Assembly (NCBI GenBank): GCA_034769895.1
Contig: CM068367.1
Span: forward strand, 89,091,399-89,155,398
Origin: Magicicada septendecula
Lineage: Eukaryota > Arthropoda > Insecta > Hemiptera > Cicadidae
DNA length: 64,000 bases
Reading direction: 5' to 3'
Made by a program: the position numbers and the translations under genes. The notes below the pieces were generated by a model. That model was not told the origin of the DNA. It saw nothing but the letters and a program-made list of their open reading frames with translations, and made no database searches. This document shows, one piece after another, positions 45,900-57,597 of the stretch (the first letter of the stretch is position 1; every line of letters begins with the position of its first letter).

Positions 45900-46499
45900 G
45901 TTTTCTTCTGTATTTCATATTTCAAACGGACACGCAAATGATGTATAATAAACCTGTTTGTATATTTAGAAAAGGAGTTACTAAATTAGCGTACACACAG
46001 CTGAAAAAATAATAAAATAGCATACAAATTAAGAGACTCGTCAACATTTTTTGACCTCGAGGGGGAGGGGTCATATTCACCGCCACTGTAAATCTGAAAA
46101 TACGCGCCTGGATTCTTCTTCTTTTTTTTTAATCAGTGTATTGGTATTAAAACTTTTTTCTGTTTAAGACAATGCAGACAGCAACTCATGTTCCAAAGGT
46201 ATTAAACAGGTGGACTTTGTTACCAAAACAACATTATATGTTTTTTACAAGTCAGTTTACAAATTCTAGTGACGAACTCGTCACTTTGTAGCGGTTTTCC
46301 CATCTGCAAATGTAACGAAGATGCCGTCAGCATTCTGCAGGTAACAGTGTTTACCATTAATAATACTATTTACATAATCGTGGGCGCAACATGAGCAAGG
46401 CTCTCTACACTGCCTCGGTACAATTTTATATAATGTCATATTGTTACAACACTGTAATTATGAAATATAACGTTTAATATATCGTTCACCTTACTGTAC

Positions 46500-46825
46500 T
46501 TATAAAAAATTGTTACACATGTATCACGGATAATTGCAAAACTGTGAAGATAACATGCAGACGAGGATGACAACACTCAAGGGACAGTCGAATGTTCGGC
46601 AACATTTTAGCGGGGTAGTAGTTCACGCTGAAGTTCCTATGTATGAAGAAAACGTATAATTTATTGAAACTCCAGCTGTGTACCACAGACATTCCCATCT
46701 AATTAAAGTAAGGTATGAATTTATTTAAGTTTAACACTGACCGGTGTCACTGAAGTCATAGGATTACTAAACAAAGCAATTACTCACATTTCGATTATAT
46801 ACAACGCTTAGTTTGAACAAATATG
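46500..46825 (-). repeat. Right copy of the ~330-bp inverted repeat pair
   Basis: It is the inverted partner of 45,241-45,560, about 0.9 kb away. The - strand has a short frame encoding a hydrophobic stretch, but it is not conserved in frame between the copies. Confidence 0.65.
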
Positions 46826-46964
46826 GAGAAATTATGGTAGCTATTTATGTAGTCAATTGTACAATATTACATTACGGTAGTTACATGTCATCAAGTTCTT
46901 CAATAGCAAAAATATTATGATTCAACTCAGTGGGGCAGAGAGGTGAGGTTTTTAGGGGTTACCC

Positions 46965-47628
46965 CAGGGGTGGATTAGAAGCGCATAGTGCCCTATGGTG
47001 CCATCAGTCAGACTGGTCCCCCCCCAATTCAAAATTCAACCTTTTATTCATTATGTGCACTGATAAATGGCATACACGATTTCAAAAGTTAACAATTATT
47101 TTATTAAACTCTCAAATTACAACAAATATTTAGCTAAATATTGATTATAGTGAGCATAGTAGTACTTAAGCTTAGAAAATACTAATCGATGCAATTTTTT
47201 TCTTGATTTAAGTCTTGTATAATTTCTTCTATATCGAGCGATTCAAGTATCTCGCTTTCTATATTCAACCTTGCTAATGAAGATAATCTCTCTCTTCCAT
47301 AGTTGAACTCAACATATTTTAAAGCATTTTAATGCAGAAGATGATCTTTCAGATTCACAGCTAGCTATTGGAATCGTCAAAAGCAGACGATAAACAATGC
47401 ATATATTCGGAAATACATTAGTCATTTTACAATCAATAATCCAGTTTAATACTTTGAGCGCACAAACCTTTTTATGATTTTGGATTGAGGACATTTGTTT
47501 TTGTTTCTTTTTTTCACATTTATTATCTAAAAAAATGTGATTTAGGGGTGGATGGTGCCCCCTCTGATTCTTGAGCCCTGGAGCCCGGAGCTGCAGCATA
47601 CCCTAGCATTATGGATAATCCGCCACTG
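46965..47628 (-). mobile_element. Internally deleted hAT transposon (664 bp)
   Basis: The ends are CAGGGGTGGATTAG and ATAATCCGCCACTG (imperfect TIRs). Flanks GGTTACCC and GTTAACCC are nearly the same 8-9 bp duplication. The - strand contains the hAT dimerisation domain, so a transposase was once present. Confidence 0.75.
47309..47599 (-). pseudogene. hAT transposase C-terminal dimerisation domain
   Basis: This 96-codon frame ends VFPNICIVYRLLLTIP then IASCESERSSSALKCFK. The FPN...LLTIP...S.ERSFSAL pattern is diagnostic of the hAT-family C-terminal dimerisation domain. The catalytic part is deleted. Confidence 0.8.
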
Positions 47629-47636
47629 GTTAACCC

Positions 47637-48106
47637 CCCTCTCCGCAGAAGGATAAAGAATAAAGAAATGTCAAAAGTTAACAAATAAATGCTATTAAAA
47701 TAATCATATAAGTTGAGTTAGATAAATTAATTATGTGAGTACCACTGTTTTTAATTGCAGTCATTTGCAATTATAGTCGTTTTGCAAGTATACATGAGAC
47801 GCCCGTTCTAACACCGATGGTCTGCAAACTAATCCATTAACGAATTACCGCCATTTACAAGTATAGCGTAAAGCGTCTAGAGAGGGGGGAAGGAAGACAT
47901 CGCGGTAACTTTTCGTCATCTCACTCATGCACTGTCATACTCTGTCTCTGTCACACGGTGCTTCTAATGTTCTCGTCAGCCTTGTAGCAGTCGACATTCA
48001 CACAATGAAATAAAATACCATATAAAACTGCTGTATACATGCTGTACATCACTAAAGGACTGTTCAAAACCTGTCGTCAGGTCTATACGAAATAATTCTA
48101 TAGCTT
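47637..48106. other. No feature recognised
   Basis: Unique-looking sequence without ORFs or repeats that I could recognise. Confidence 0.4.
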
Positions 48107-48210
48107 GGATTTCGTTGTCCATTACGTGTCAGTTGATTAACTAAATGTAAGTAAATCACTACCGACTCGGAACACAAAGGTTTCTATGGATAAAAACGTA
48201 AAAAGTTTTA

Positions 48211-48262
48211 CCTTATAGCCTGAACCAGTTTTCGCTTATTATAAGCTTCATCAGGGGCTGCC
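48211..48262 (-). ncRNA. Hammerhead ribozyme, intact core (Penelope-like end)
   Basis: The - strand gives CTGATGA, stem II GCTTA-TAA-TAAGC, GAAA, stem III AAC-TG-GTT, then C as the predicted cleavage base and AGGCT. Stem I pairs AGCC with GGCT. All invariant core bases are present. The 3-bp stem III with a 2-base loop fits the minimal hammerheads reported in Penelope-like terminal repeats; activity may need a dimer. Confidence 0.65.
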
Positions 48263-48610
48263 ACTGGGAGCGCTGTTGGTCTTGTTCTTGGCGACGGTGT
48301 CGACTGTTGAAGGATCGGTGTTGTGTGTGTGGGGTGTGATCCACCTTTGCAAACCACCTCATTGAAGCAAAGCACACATACAAAAACATCGACAATAACA
48401 TGGATATTCTACACGTACACACAAAAGGCTGAAAACTATACACTCTTGAACAATTGGAAACATACAAACACACAAAACGACATCCTAAACGAACAGACAC
48501 AATTCAAATCACACGCATTATTTGAACATATCACACCCCATACACACAACATCGATCCTGCAAAAGTTGACACCGTCGCCCAGAACAAGACGGACAGCGC
48601 TCCCGGTGGC

Positions 48611-48659
48611 AGCCTCTGACGAAGCTTATAATAAGCGAAAACTGGTTCAGGCTATAAGG
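48611..48659 (+). ncRNA. Hammerhead ribozyme-like motif with a core change
   Basis: AGCCT, CTGACGA, GCTTATAATAAGC, GAAA, AACTGGTT, C, AGGCT. Stems I, II and III are intact but CUGAUGA has become CUGACGA, which should reduce or abolish cleavage. Confidence 0.55.
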
Positions 48660-48735
48660 TAAAACGTTTATGGTTTTACCTATAAAAAACTTTGTGTTCC
48701 GAGTCGGTAATGATTTAATTATATTTAATATTCTA

Positions 48736-49674
48736 TACCGTAAACACTGCTAGTTGTTTGGTGATTGAGGAATGGTACAGATTTTTAACCCAACATCTGG
48801 GATTTAGCGAGTACAAGAGTGTTAGCCTACGAATATTTATTCAACCTGCAGCGTACCCAACTTGGTTTACAATTTTATAGTGGTACTTTATTTCACAGCA
48901 ACTAAAAAATGTGTTTATTAAACAATGTTTTTCGCTTGATGTTCGATTGTAATCTTGTACAAATGTGTCTGTTGCTGTACCTTTTTACGATATGTATCTA
49001 ATACATTTTGTCGTATTATTTAATTTAGTGCTGTATTGACATTCCGAAAAAGAATCAACAATTAAAATCTTAAATCATGACCTGTACACAGAATACATGT
49101 AAATGTTAAGATCAAATGCGGTAAGCGCTTCACAGCTTCTACCGTAAACTGTTTATCTCTTAAACTTCAATAAAATTTCAGTTTTTTTTTTTTTTTTTTT
49201 GAGGATCTGCAATGCCTATTTTACGAGAAGGGTCTAATCTGTTATGTGCCTACACGCGCTACCATGACGTTTTGAAACAGTATCGTGAAGTTCACTACAT
49301 TCTAACGTAAGTGGGAAGCACTGTCTGACTAACGACTACACAAGCATCCCTGCACACATCCGCAGGCACTCCCATGTGGAAAGAAATATACTATCAACTG
49401 TAACTTTGTGATCTGCATTTTACTTTTTTCTTCTTTGTTCTTTTTTATTTTTTTTTTGCAATACATATTAAAAAAGGACCGCGGGAAAATTTGGATGGAT
49501 TTTTATCATGCGGGTGGCCAAAACTTGTATATGCGACATTTTTTCAAACAGATCGTTTTGATATCGCTTTCTCCACTAAATTCATATAGATAGAAGTCGG
49601 TTAAATTTTGACTTGTGCCAGATTCTGCAACCATAGCTTACAAATTATGTCTGAGGGTTTCATGGCTGGCTTCA
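48736..49674. other. No gene recognised
   Basis: A/T-rich with a T20 run at about 49,181-49,200. ORFs here are short and low-complexity. Confidence 0.4.
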
Positions 49675-49755
49675 ATGTTATGAGAACTTCGGCTTGCTGG
49701 GCCATACTAATGGACCACGGCCTTACAGCCCGGCAAGCCAAAGTTCTCATAACAT
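49675..49755. repeat. Short inverted repeat (28-bp arms)
   Basis: ATGTTATGAGAACTTCGGC at 49675 through 49702 pairs with 49728-49755 (about 26 of 28 bases). The spacer is 25 bp. It is probably a small foldback MITE. Confidence 0.6.
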
Positions 49756-49929
49756 AGCTTAGCTTACAAAATTTATGAAGGTGGTTCAGAGTTTGAAAGT
49801 GTGTTGAGAGATATTAATTTTGTCAAATTATTAAATCCGTCACCAAGTTCATAATTTGAATAAAATTCCTCATAGTTTAATGTCCCATGTAAACTTTAAT
49901 AATCTTTTCAAAATTTGGACTCCATTTTT

Positions 49930-50325
49930 GGTGCCCCTAAAGTTAAAAAATGTTTTAAAGTACACACTATATTTGAACTTAAATTATAATTCCCTTTAGT
50001 CTAATACCCAGCAGCAATTTGAACAATTTTTTTCAAAATTCCTGTGGATTTTTTGGTCCTGGAACCTAAGAAATTTGAAATTTCCAAAATCTCAACACTA
50101 TCTAGATTTTGTTTCATTTTTGGCATATGGTGCCTTAAAAAGTTAAAAAAAAATTCCAAGTGCATACACTTGCATTTTGATTCAAATTCCCTTAGCCTGA
50201 TAGCCAGCATGGGATTTCACTTTGATCACTTTTTAGGATCCTGATATCCTAAAATTTTGAAATTGCAAAAAATGAACACTGTATTCACATTTTTGCTAAA
50301 ATTCTCTTTTTTAATTCATACCCCT
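49930..50325. repeat. Two diverged copies of a ~199-bp tandem repeat
   Basis: Units starting GGTGCC at 49930 and 50129 share AAAGTTAAAAAA, AATTCCCTTTAG-like and TAATACCCAGCA-like stretches in order. They are diverged and non-coding. Confidence 0.5.
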
Positions 50326-50496
50326 CAAATTTTTGCCTCCCACCTTCTTTTTGGTGAAATCAGTCACAAGAAACAATAGGAGTTTGTGAGGGTAAGCTTA
50401 TGAACATGAATGCTAAATTTTACAAAAATCAGTTGGTGTATTCTATTCACAAATTATTTGAAGCTAAATATGGTTTAACTACTGTTTACTATAGAT

Positions 50497-50779
50497 CAGG
50501 GGTTCCCGACCAGTGGTACGCAGAGGAATCTAAGATGGTACGGAAGAAGACCTAGCCAGGAAAAAAGTATTTACTTAAAAAACAATTATGTTCAAAACAA
50601 CAAATTTTAATTGGAATTAATTTAAACTATTACACTTAAAAAACACAACCTAAACACTTTGCGGTAATATATTATTAGATGTCTGCTCTTATCTTATTTT
50701 GTTTTCTTATCTGGTGGTACTCGAAATGAACGCCGAAGACCAAAGTGGTACGCAGGTGAGGAACAGTTGCTAACCACTG
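50497..50779. mobile_element. hAT-like MITE (283 bp)
   Basis: The left end CAGGGGTTCCCGACCAGTGG and the right end GCTAACCACTG form imperfect TIRs; the right end inverted reads CAGTGGTTAGCAAC. GGTACGCAG motifs occur near both ends. Flanking CTATAGAT and TTATATGA are only weakly similar, so the TSD is uncertain. Confidence 0.6.
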
Positions 50780-50872
50780 TTATATGATAAATTCTATAAA
50801 TTAAAGACATTTTTTAGTTAGAAAAAAAATAAAATCAGTTTTTTTACAAACAATGCAATATACACTGCATGA

Positions 50873-50882
50873 GAGTGAAAGA

Positions 50883-50973
<91 letters not shown>
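50873..50973. repeat. (GA)n microsatellite
   Basis: About 95 bp of nearly pure GA. Frames through it are artefacts. Confidence 0.95.
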
Positions 50974-50974
<1 letters not shown>

Positions 50975-51370
50975 AACTTGTTCCAGTTTTCACTCTATTC
51001 TTATAAAATACTCTAAACAAAAATTAAGTGTTTATTTAATTATTTATCCGGTCTTATTTATTAAAAAAAAGAATGCTTCATTCCAAGACAATAAAGGAGT
51101 CTATCCTTCTATATAATTCTTTTATTTATCAAAACAATAATAAAAACAAAAACAAAGAAAATACATTAGCCTACTTTGTGTGTGTGTGTGTGTGAACGCA
51201 TGCACACATTAGAAACCTGGCCGATCACTGATTAAAGGGAGCAAGTATTTCATGATAACAGCTGAGGCCAACATGAAGACAGTTGGATCACTGCCAAGCT
51301 TTGTTTGGAATTTTCAGTGGAACTGACCTGAGAATGAGGAAAAACTGCATTAGCCGGTTATGATGCACCT

Positions 51371-51378
51371 ATATATAA
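51371..51378 (+). promoter_or_regulatory. TATA box of the second carboxylesterase
   Basis: TATATAAA lies 57 bp upstream of the start codon. TTTAGTTG near 51,402 is about 30 bp downstream and could be the initiator, giving a short 5' UTR. Confidence 0.55.
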
Positions 51379-51434
51379 ACAAGCAACAGGAAGTTAATTA
51401 AGTTTAGTTGTTTACATGACTGCTACCCGTTGAC

Positions 51435-51647
51435 ATGTTGTTGACAGTTGTAATTCTTGTTTGCCTGGTGTCAGGATTGTCTGCGTACCACACTAAAGGT
51501 GGTGGTGGTAGAATGGACCCACCCTTAGTGCAGACAGCTCAAGGATTGTTGAGGGGTAGCTTTTTAACTACTTACACAGGAACTACGTTTTATTCATTCC
51601 AAGGTGTTCCGTTCGCGGAGCCGCCAACTGGAGAAAACAGATTCAAG
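51435..51647 (+). CDS. First exon of a second carboxylesterase-family gene
   Basis: This 71-codon exon starts MLLTVVILVCLVSGLSAY, a signal peptide, followed by PPLVQTAQGLLRGSFLTTYT and FYSFQGVPFAEPPTGENRFK. The GxLRG...FxGVPxAxPPxGxxRF pattern is the N-terminal signature of carboxylesterases. It ends at a GTAAGTTC donor after the AAG of RFK, a usual intron place in this family. The mature protein would be secreted. No downstream exon (EDCLYLN, GESAG) is visible in the remaining 12 kb, which is filled with Helitrons and an LTR element. Intron 1 is therefore very long, or the gene is cut off. It lies in the same orientation as the esterase ending at 39,014, which suggests a tandem cluster. Confidence 0.85.
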
Positions 51648-52202
51648 GTAAGTTCACCAGTTTTTTTTTTAGTTGTGTAAAGAAAAATATAAATTTTTCT
51701 TGCTAAATAATTGATTAAAAATAATAAATTTAATTATTTATACTACTTAAACTATATGAATGTTAATAATACATACCTAACATTTTTCATACAAGAATGT
51801 ATTTATTTTTATAAGTTTATACATTATAACACAAGACCACTATTACTATCATAGAACTTTAAAAAAAAAAACAATTATAGTGTTACTATATTGTATTTTA
51901 AGTTGTAGGTATAATTATGAGGTTAAATAAATCTTAAAATCTTGCATAAAAATCGCGTTTTTATTATGACCGGAATTCAATATCAACTAGAAACCATAAT
52001 TAATATTGGCACAATAAATAATATTCTTGTATGAAAAACATTATTTATTATACATATTCATTAATAAAAAAGAGTAATTGTGAGTGAGTGTGAACATATT
52101 TTATGTATACAGTATACAACAACAAAAATAAACTTTCTCACTTATAGGGTCAAGCACATTCCTAATTCACCATAACCTTTGATATTTTATTTAGTAAATG
52201 TG

Positions 52203-52245
<43 letters not shown>

Positions 52246-52419
52246 AGTAGTAATGGTACTGCTGGAAAATGGATGGTGAGGACGATATATGTATTTTGAC
52301 ATTTATTAACCATAATCATGAGATATATAAAACTCAGAAATTGAATGACAATTTTTTTTTACAATTTATTTGTGTGAATGCACCAATTTATTATTCTTGC
52401 TGCATGACGTGTAATTTAA
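51648..52419. other. Start of intron 1, non-coding
   Basis: A/T-rich, with a (CA)n repeat at 52,206-52,244. No exon was recognised. Confidence 0.45.
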
Positions 52420-52782
52420 TGTATATATATAAAAGAGAAATACCACTGACTCACTGATTCATCATGAAATCTCCGAAACTATAACACCTAGAAACTTGAA
52501 ATTTTGCATGTAGGTTCCTTATGTGATGTAGGTATCCACTAAGGAGGGATTTTTGGAAATTCGACCTTTAAAGGGGGAAAAAGGGGGGGAGTTTGCCTGA
52601 CTAACTGACATAGAATCAACGTAGAGCAAAAACTACTGAATGGATATCAATGAAACTTTGAATATCAATGAAATAGCTTCATCATAGGTCTTAGGTGCTC
52701 ACTAAGAAACGGTTTTAAAAACTTTCACTCCTAAGGGGCAAACCCCCCCCCCCCATTGTATGTATGTATCTATGTATGTATG

Positions 52783-53559
52783 TTCCACATCTCCTCCTAA
52801 ACCACTGGACCGATTTCAACCAAACTTGGCACAAATATTTTATGCGACGGGAGAACCAACATAGGTGAGGTGCTTTTTTCGATGGGGTCCTTTGGGGGTT
52901 CTTTGGGGTCTTCCACATCTCCTCCTAAACCACTGGACCGATTTCAACCAAACTTGGCACAAATATTTTACGCAACAGGAGAACCAACATAGGATAGGTG
53001 TTGTTTCGATGGGGTCTTTTGGTGGTTCTTTGGGGTCTTCCACGTCTCCTCCTAAACCACTGGACCGATTTCAACCAAACTTGGCACAAATATTTTACGC
53101 GACGGGAGAACCAACATAGGTTAGGTGTTTTTTCGATGGGGTCCTTTGGGGGGGGTTCTTTGGGGTCTTCCACATCTCCTCCTAAACCACTGGACCGATT
53201 TCAACCAAACTTGGCACAAATATTTTACGCAATGGGAGAACCAACATAGGATAGGTGTTTTCTTCGATGGGGTCCTTTGGGGTCTTCCACATCTCCTCCT
53301 AAAACACTGGACCGATTTCAACCAAACTTGGCACAAATATTTTACTCACCGGGAGAACCAACATAGGGTAGGTGTTTTTTTTCGATACGATCCTTCGGGG
53401 GGTCCTTTGGGGTCTTCCACATCTCCTCCTAAAACACTGGACCGATTTCAACCAAACTTGGCACAAATATTTTACTCACCGGGAGAACCAACATAGGGTA
53501 GGTGTTTTTTTCGATACGATCCTTCGGGGGTCCTTTGGGGTCTTCCACATCTCCTCCTA

Positions 53560-53595
<36 letters not shown>

Positions 53596-53668
53596 TATTT
53601 TACGAAACGGGAGAACCAACATGGGACAAGTGTTTTTTCGATACGATCCTTTGGGGGGTCCTTTGGGT
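52783..53668. repeat. Minisatellite, seven copies of a 117-130-bp unit
   Basis: Units start TTCCACATCTCCTCC at 52783, 52911, 53038, 53168, 53285, 53415 and 53543. Each contains ACTGGACCGATTTCAACC and GGGAGAACCAACATAGG. Copies differ at a few places and in G-run length. Long ORFs over it in several frames result from the repeat and are not genes. Confidence 0.9.
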
Positions 53669-53714
53669 CTTAAAAACTATTAGATCTGGTTACTATGGCA
53701 ACCCAATAGAATAG

Positions 53715-54200
53715 ATTCTGGTTACCATAGCATCGGTGGAAGTCTCCCGCGTAGGAAATAGCGCGGGAGTCGTCCGACGGGCCTTCCCCGGAGTTCACTT
53801 GCACTTGCTTCATTTTGAATTTAAAAATTGATAAGCTGAAATCTATAGAGGTATTGTATTGTTAGAATAAGTTTAGGAGACACTAATTTAACAAATGCCT
53901 TATTTCAACATTAACACAATGAATTATAAAAGACAGTAAATACGCAGCGCGTGCAAGTACAGTAGACATTTTATTGAAAACTAATTTAGATGTTCGCCCT
54001 CTGCCAGAGTTAGAAATCGAGCAGGAGCATCACGCGCAACAGAAATCTTCTCCAGATATAAGAATACAGTTTATGACGTGTTCTTAAACAGGTGCGCTAC
54101 AGAGTATTCCTCCAGTGAGAATGCGAACGTAACAATATAGGAAGATTATACAATATACAAGTAACATAACGTTAGAACAAGAATAGGTGCCTATGAGCCT
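53715..54200. other. Unique interior of Helitron 1
   Basis: There is no ORF of note. It includes a short hairpin around GCGCGGGAG (53,745-53,775). Confidence 0.4.
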
Positions 54201-54254
54201 ATGAATAAATTATGAACCCGAGCAACGCTGGGTAAATCGGCTAGATATAGATAT

Positions 54255-54839
54255 TGTTACGACGGTCTACTCGATCGTCGTAGGTACAGTGGAAACAAAA
54301 TAATTACAAGACACCAATTAAGTCACTAATCACACCTTTAATTGTTATAGTAAAACAGTTCGTAATTAACAACACAGTGTCTACAACAAATCAAATGAAA
54401 TTGTTCATACGCAATAAAATGTCCACTAATATTAAAACTCAACTGTATTACAATTATACCGTCCGAATACAAAACGCAACACTTCACTAATAACTACTTG
54501 AACGTACACCGTAATAACCCGAACCGCTCTGTAAAATATATCGCACTAATACTCTCGAACCCCACAGTCAAAAATCTCGCATTGAACTGAAAAACTAAGG
54601 CCGCGACGCGATGTATTTATAGTTAGCTAACACACACCAGAAGCTTCCAAACTGCGTCTTATCTCTCGCGAACTACGTAATTGCTGCGGCCTTGACACAG
54701 TCCGAGCGCCCGAGCGAAGGCTGGCAAAGTCGAGAAATTTCTCGCAACATGCGTTTAGTAGCACGTACACCACACGCTTACGTCGAGATCTTTCTGGGAC
54801 ATTCGATAAACGCCTAGATTGTTCTACGCTGTCGTAGCA
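54255..54839 (-). mobile_element. 3' LTR of the Ty3/Gypsy element
   Basis: It reads TGTTACGACGG...CGTAGCA on the + strand (TGCTACGACAG...CGTAACA in element orientation). It is 585 bp, the same length as the partner at 59,846-60,430. Confidence 0.9.
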
Positions 54840-54852
54840 CTGCCCCCTCCTT
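54840..54852 (-). other. Polypurine tract of the Ty3/Gypsy element
   Basis: In element orientation, AAGGAGGGGGCAG stands immediately before the 3' LTR. The last pol stop codon (54,853-54,851) overlaps it. Confidence 0.7.
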
Positions 54853-57597
54853 AAGCCTGTTCGTCCCGAACTGGCAAAGCGTCTCTAAATTTGTATTTAG
54901 CCAGGCGATCTAGGTGGACGACCTTGAACTTTCGCTGTCCTTCCTGTTGAATCCGATAAACAACATCGTTAATCCTTTTTTTTACAGTGTAGTGTATCCT
55001 TCCCAGTTAGACTGAAGCTTAGGTGAGCGACCACGACGGCGCTTTGGATTGAACAACCAGACCTGATCTCCTTCTTGGAAACCCACACTATTGCTGCGAA
55101 TGTCATACCGAGTTTTCATTTTATCACTGGCAATCTTGAGCCGTCCTCTTACCAAGCGATTCATTTCTCGCAGTTGGTTTTCTAATTGCGAGGAATAGTT
55201 CTTTGGCTCTTGGGACTGAGTCTCAGGTGATCCAAACATCAAGTCCCCAGGAAGACGAATCTCCCGCCCAAACACCAATTTTGCTGGAGTCATGCCGGTT
55301 GTGTCATGTACTGATGATCTATACGCCATAAGGAATAGTGGTATACGTTGGTCCCAGTCTGTTTGGTTCTCGTCAACAACTTTCGAAAGATGCTGCTCAA
55401 GTGTCCTGTTGAATCTCTCAACCATCCCGTCCGACTGAGGATGCAGAGGCGTTGTCCTGGTCTTTCGAATTCCAAGTAGACGGCATAATTCTTTAAACAC
55501 TCCTGATTCGAAATTTCTCCCCTGATCCGTATGGATTTCCATAGGGGCTCCATAACGGCAACAGAAGTTGTGAACTAACTGCTTTGCCACAGTGGTAACC
55601 TCCTGATTTGGAATTGCGTAGGCTTCCACCCACTTAGTAAAGTAGTCACCTACAACCATGATGTACCGGTTTCCATCGTCAGTAACTGGGAATGGTCCAG
55701 CAATGTCTATGGCAATTCTCTCGAAACGTTGTCCAACGTTATACTGTCTCATTTTTCCCCTGCTTCTGGTTTGTGGGCCCTTGCTTGCAGCACATATTTC
55801 ACACGTCCGAACCCATTCCTCTACGTCGTGGCGAAGATGAAGCCAATAGAATCGCTTCCGTATTTTGTCAAGGGTTTTGTTAACGCCAAGATGGCCTCCA
55901 GATGTTCCATCATGCATCTCCTTCAAAACAGACTGCACTTTACTTCGGGGAACTATCAACTGCATGACCACGTCTCGTCCATCTGCACTTTCCCAAGCCC
56001 TTTTCAGCAATCCGTTTTCTAAGGTGAGAGATTCCCATTGTGCCCAGTAGCCCTTCAGCACTTCGGAACCATGGCAGATATCTTGCCAATCCGGGCGGCG
56101 ACCTTCCTCTTTTGCTGTCAAGATCGGTCCAATGTCTTCATCAGTCATCTGTTCTTGTCGACAGTCTTGTGTTGTCCAGCCATCAGCCAGGAAATCTACA
56201 GTGATGGCTCGAACATGTTCACTTGAGTTTTGTTCTTCCTTTCTGTGGCAATGTCGGCAGTCTTCCGGGCATGGTCTTCGTGATAAGCCATCTGCATTAC
56301 CGTGCAGGCGCCCCCGCCGATGTTGTACCTTGAAGTTGTACTCTTGCAGACGTTCGAGCCACCTTGCCAACTGTCCTTCCGGATTTTTAAATCTCAAGAG
56401 CCATGCAAGTGCAGCATGGTCGGTACGTAGTGAAAACTCTCTCCCATAGAGATATTTATGGAAGTGCTCCAAAGCTCTGACAATTGCCAACAACTCTCTT
56501 CTTGTAACACAATAATTTCTCTCTGGTTTAGAAAGCGTCTTGCTGTAATACGCTATTACTCGTTCTTCACCGTTCTGCACTTGAGACAAAACTGCTCCTA
56601 GACCAGTATTGCTTGCGTCTGTGTCTACGATGTACTTCCCTTCGGAAGCTGGAAAAGCGAGAATTGGCTGCGAACATAATGCAATCTTCAACGTTCTAAA
56701 TGCTTGTTCACACTCTCTCGACCATTGGAAGTTTCGTTTATTTTCCGTTAGCTCATGTAGTGGTTTAGCAATAGTAGCGAAGCCTTTCACAAAACGTCGG
56801 TAATATGAGCATAACCCCAGGAAACTCCGAACTTCGTGTTTATTCTTCGGAACTGGCCAGTCTCTTACGGTGTCTACTTTATTAGGATCCATGCTAACGC
56901 CCGCTGCCGAAACCAGATGGCCCAAATACTGTACTTCCTTCTGGAATAGAGAACACTTCTTCAGGCTCAGCTTCAGTTGTGCACCGTGAATTCTAGTTAG
57001 AACTTCCTTAAGGTTTTCCAAATGATCTTCGAAAGTCTTCCCGATCACTATGACATCGTCTAAGTAAACAAGGCAAGTTTTCCACGTCAGGCCTCGGAGT
57101 ATCAGGTCCATCAATCTCTCAAATGTTGCCGGTGCATTACAGAGTCCAAATGGCATGACGTTAAATTGGAATAAGCCACTTGGGGTCGAGAAAGCGGTCT
57201 TTTCCTTGTCTTCTTGATGAAGACCCACTTGCCAATATCCACTCTTCAGGTCCAATGTGGAAAACCACTGTGCTCCGGACAACGTGTCGAGTGTATCGTC
57301 AACGCGAGGTAATGGATAGCAGTCTTTCTTTGTAACATCATTTAACCTCCGGTAGTCTACGCAGAAACGCAATCCACCATCCTTCTTCACTACCAGCACT
57401 ACAGGGGAAGACCAAGCACTTGACGAAGGTTCAATTACTCCCTCTGTCAACATGTCCTGTACTAACCGAGACATCTCCTCTTGTTTAGATAATGGAGGCC
57501 TTCGAGGAGGTTGGCGTATCGGTGTTGTGTCCCCAGTATTGATGCGATGTTGCACAAGAGAGGTTCTTCCCAGTGACTGTCCCCGAACTGAAAACAA
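54851..57597 (-). CDS. pol: Pol: reverse transcriptase, RNase H, integrase
   Basis: An 871-codon open frame runs 57,597-54,982. RT: LDLKSGYWQ (115-123), FGLCNAPATF, YLDD catalytic motif (178-181). RNase H: DTDAS (D327), E368, D393, ADGLSR. Integrase: zinc finger H562-H569-C599-C602, catalytic D631, D691 and E727 in AIDIAGPFP, TDQGRNF, DGMVERFNR. These enzymes copy the RNA into DNA and insert it. The frame stops at 54,982 just inside the C-terminal GPY/F-like region; about 43 more codons are readable in another frame down to 54,851, so a small indel at about 54,985-55,000 truncates the protein. The upstream part is in the protease frame, with another indel near 57,597. Confidence 0.9.

Larger units (their letters stand above)
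48107..48735. mobile_element. Penelope-like fragment with two opposed hammerheads
   Basis: The structure is the same as at 41,575-42,112 but more complete. The - oriented end is at 48,107-48,330, the C-terminal ORF remnant at 48,345-48,600 (frameshifted; YILNEQ-like NDILNEQTQFKSHALFEH still readable), and the + oriented end runs to about 48,735. The outer ends carry CACTACCGACTCGGAACACA and its complement. Confidence 0.7.
52420..54244 (+). mobile_element. Non-autonomous Helitron 1 with internal minisatellite
   Basis: The right end reads CCCGAGCAACGCTGGG (a hairpin) then TAAATCGGCTAG, the standard Helitron 3' end (hairpin about 10 bp before CTAG). The left end TGTATATATATAAAAGAGAA then ATACCACTGACTCACTGA matches the start of Helitron 2 at 60,434, whose first bases are TC. 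No Rep/helicase is present. The exact 5' base is uncertain. Confidence 0.7.

Noticed and set aside
46513..46698. Signal-peptide-like stretch resembling the esterase first exon
   Set aside because: The hydrophobic reading needs a frameshift, has no TATA box, and no GVPFAEPP-like sequence follows. Resemblance is limited to a few Leu/Val residues.
52865..53560. Several overlapping ORFs on both strands with repeated FNQTWHKYFT or WLKSVQWFRRRCG
   Set aside because: They are produced by the minisatellite in all frames and change frame with G-run length between copies.
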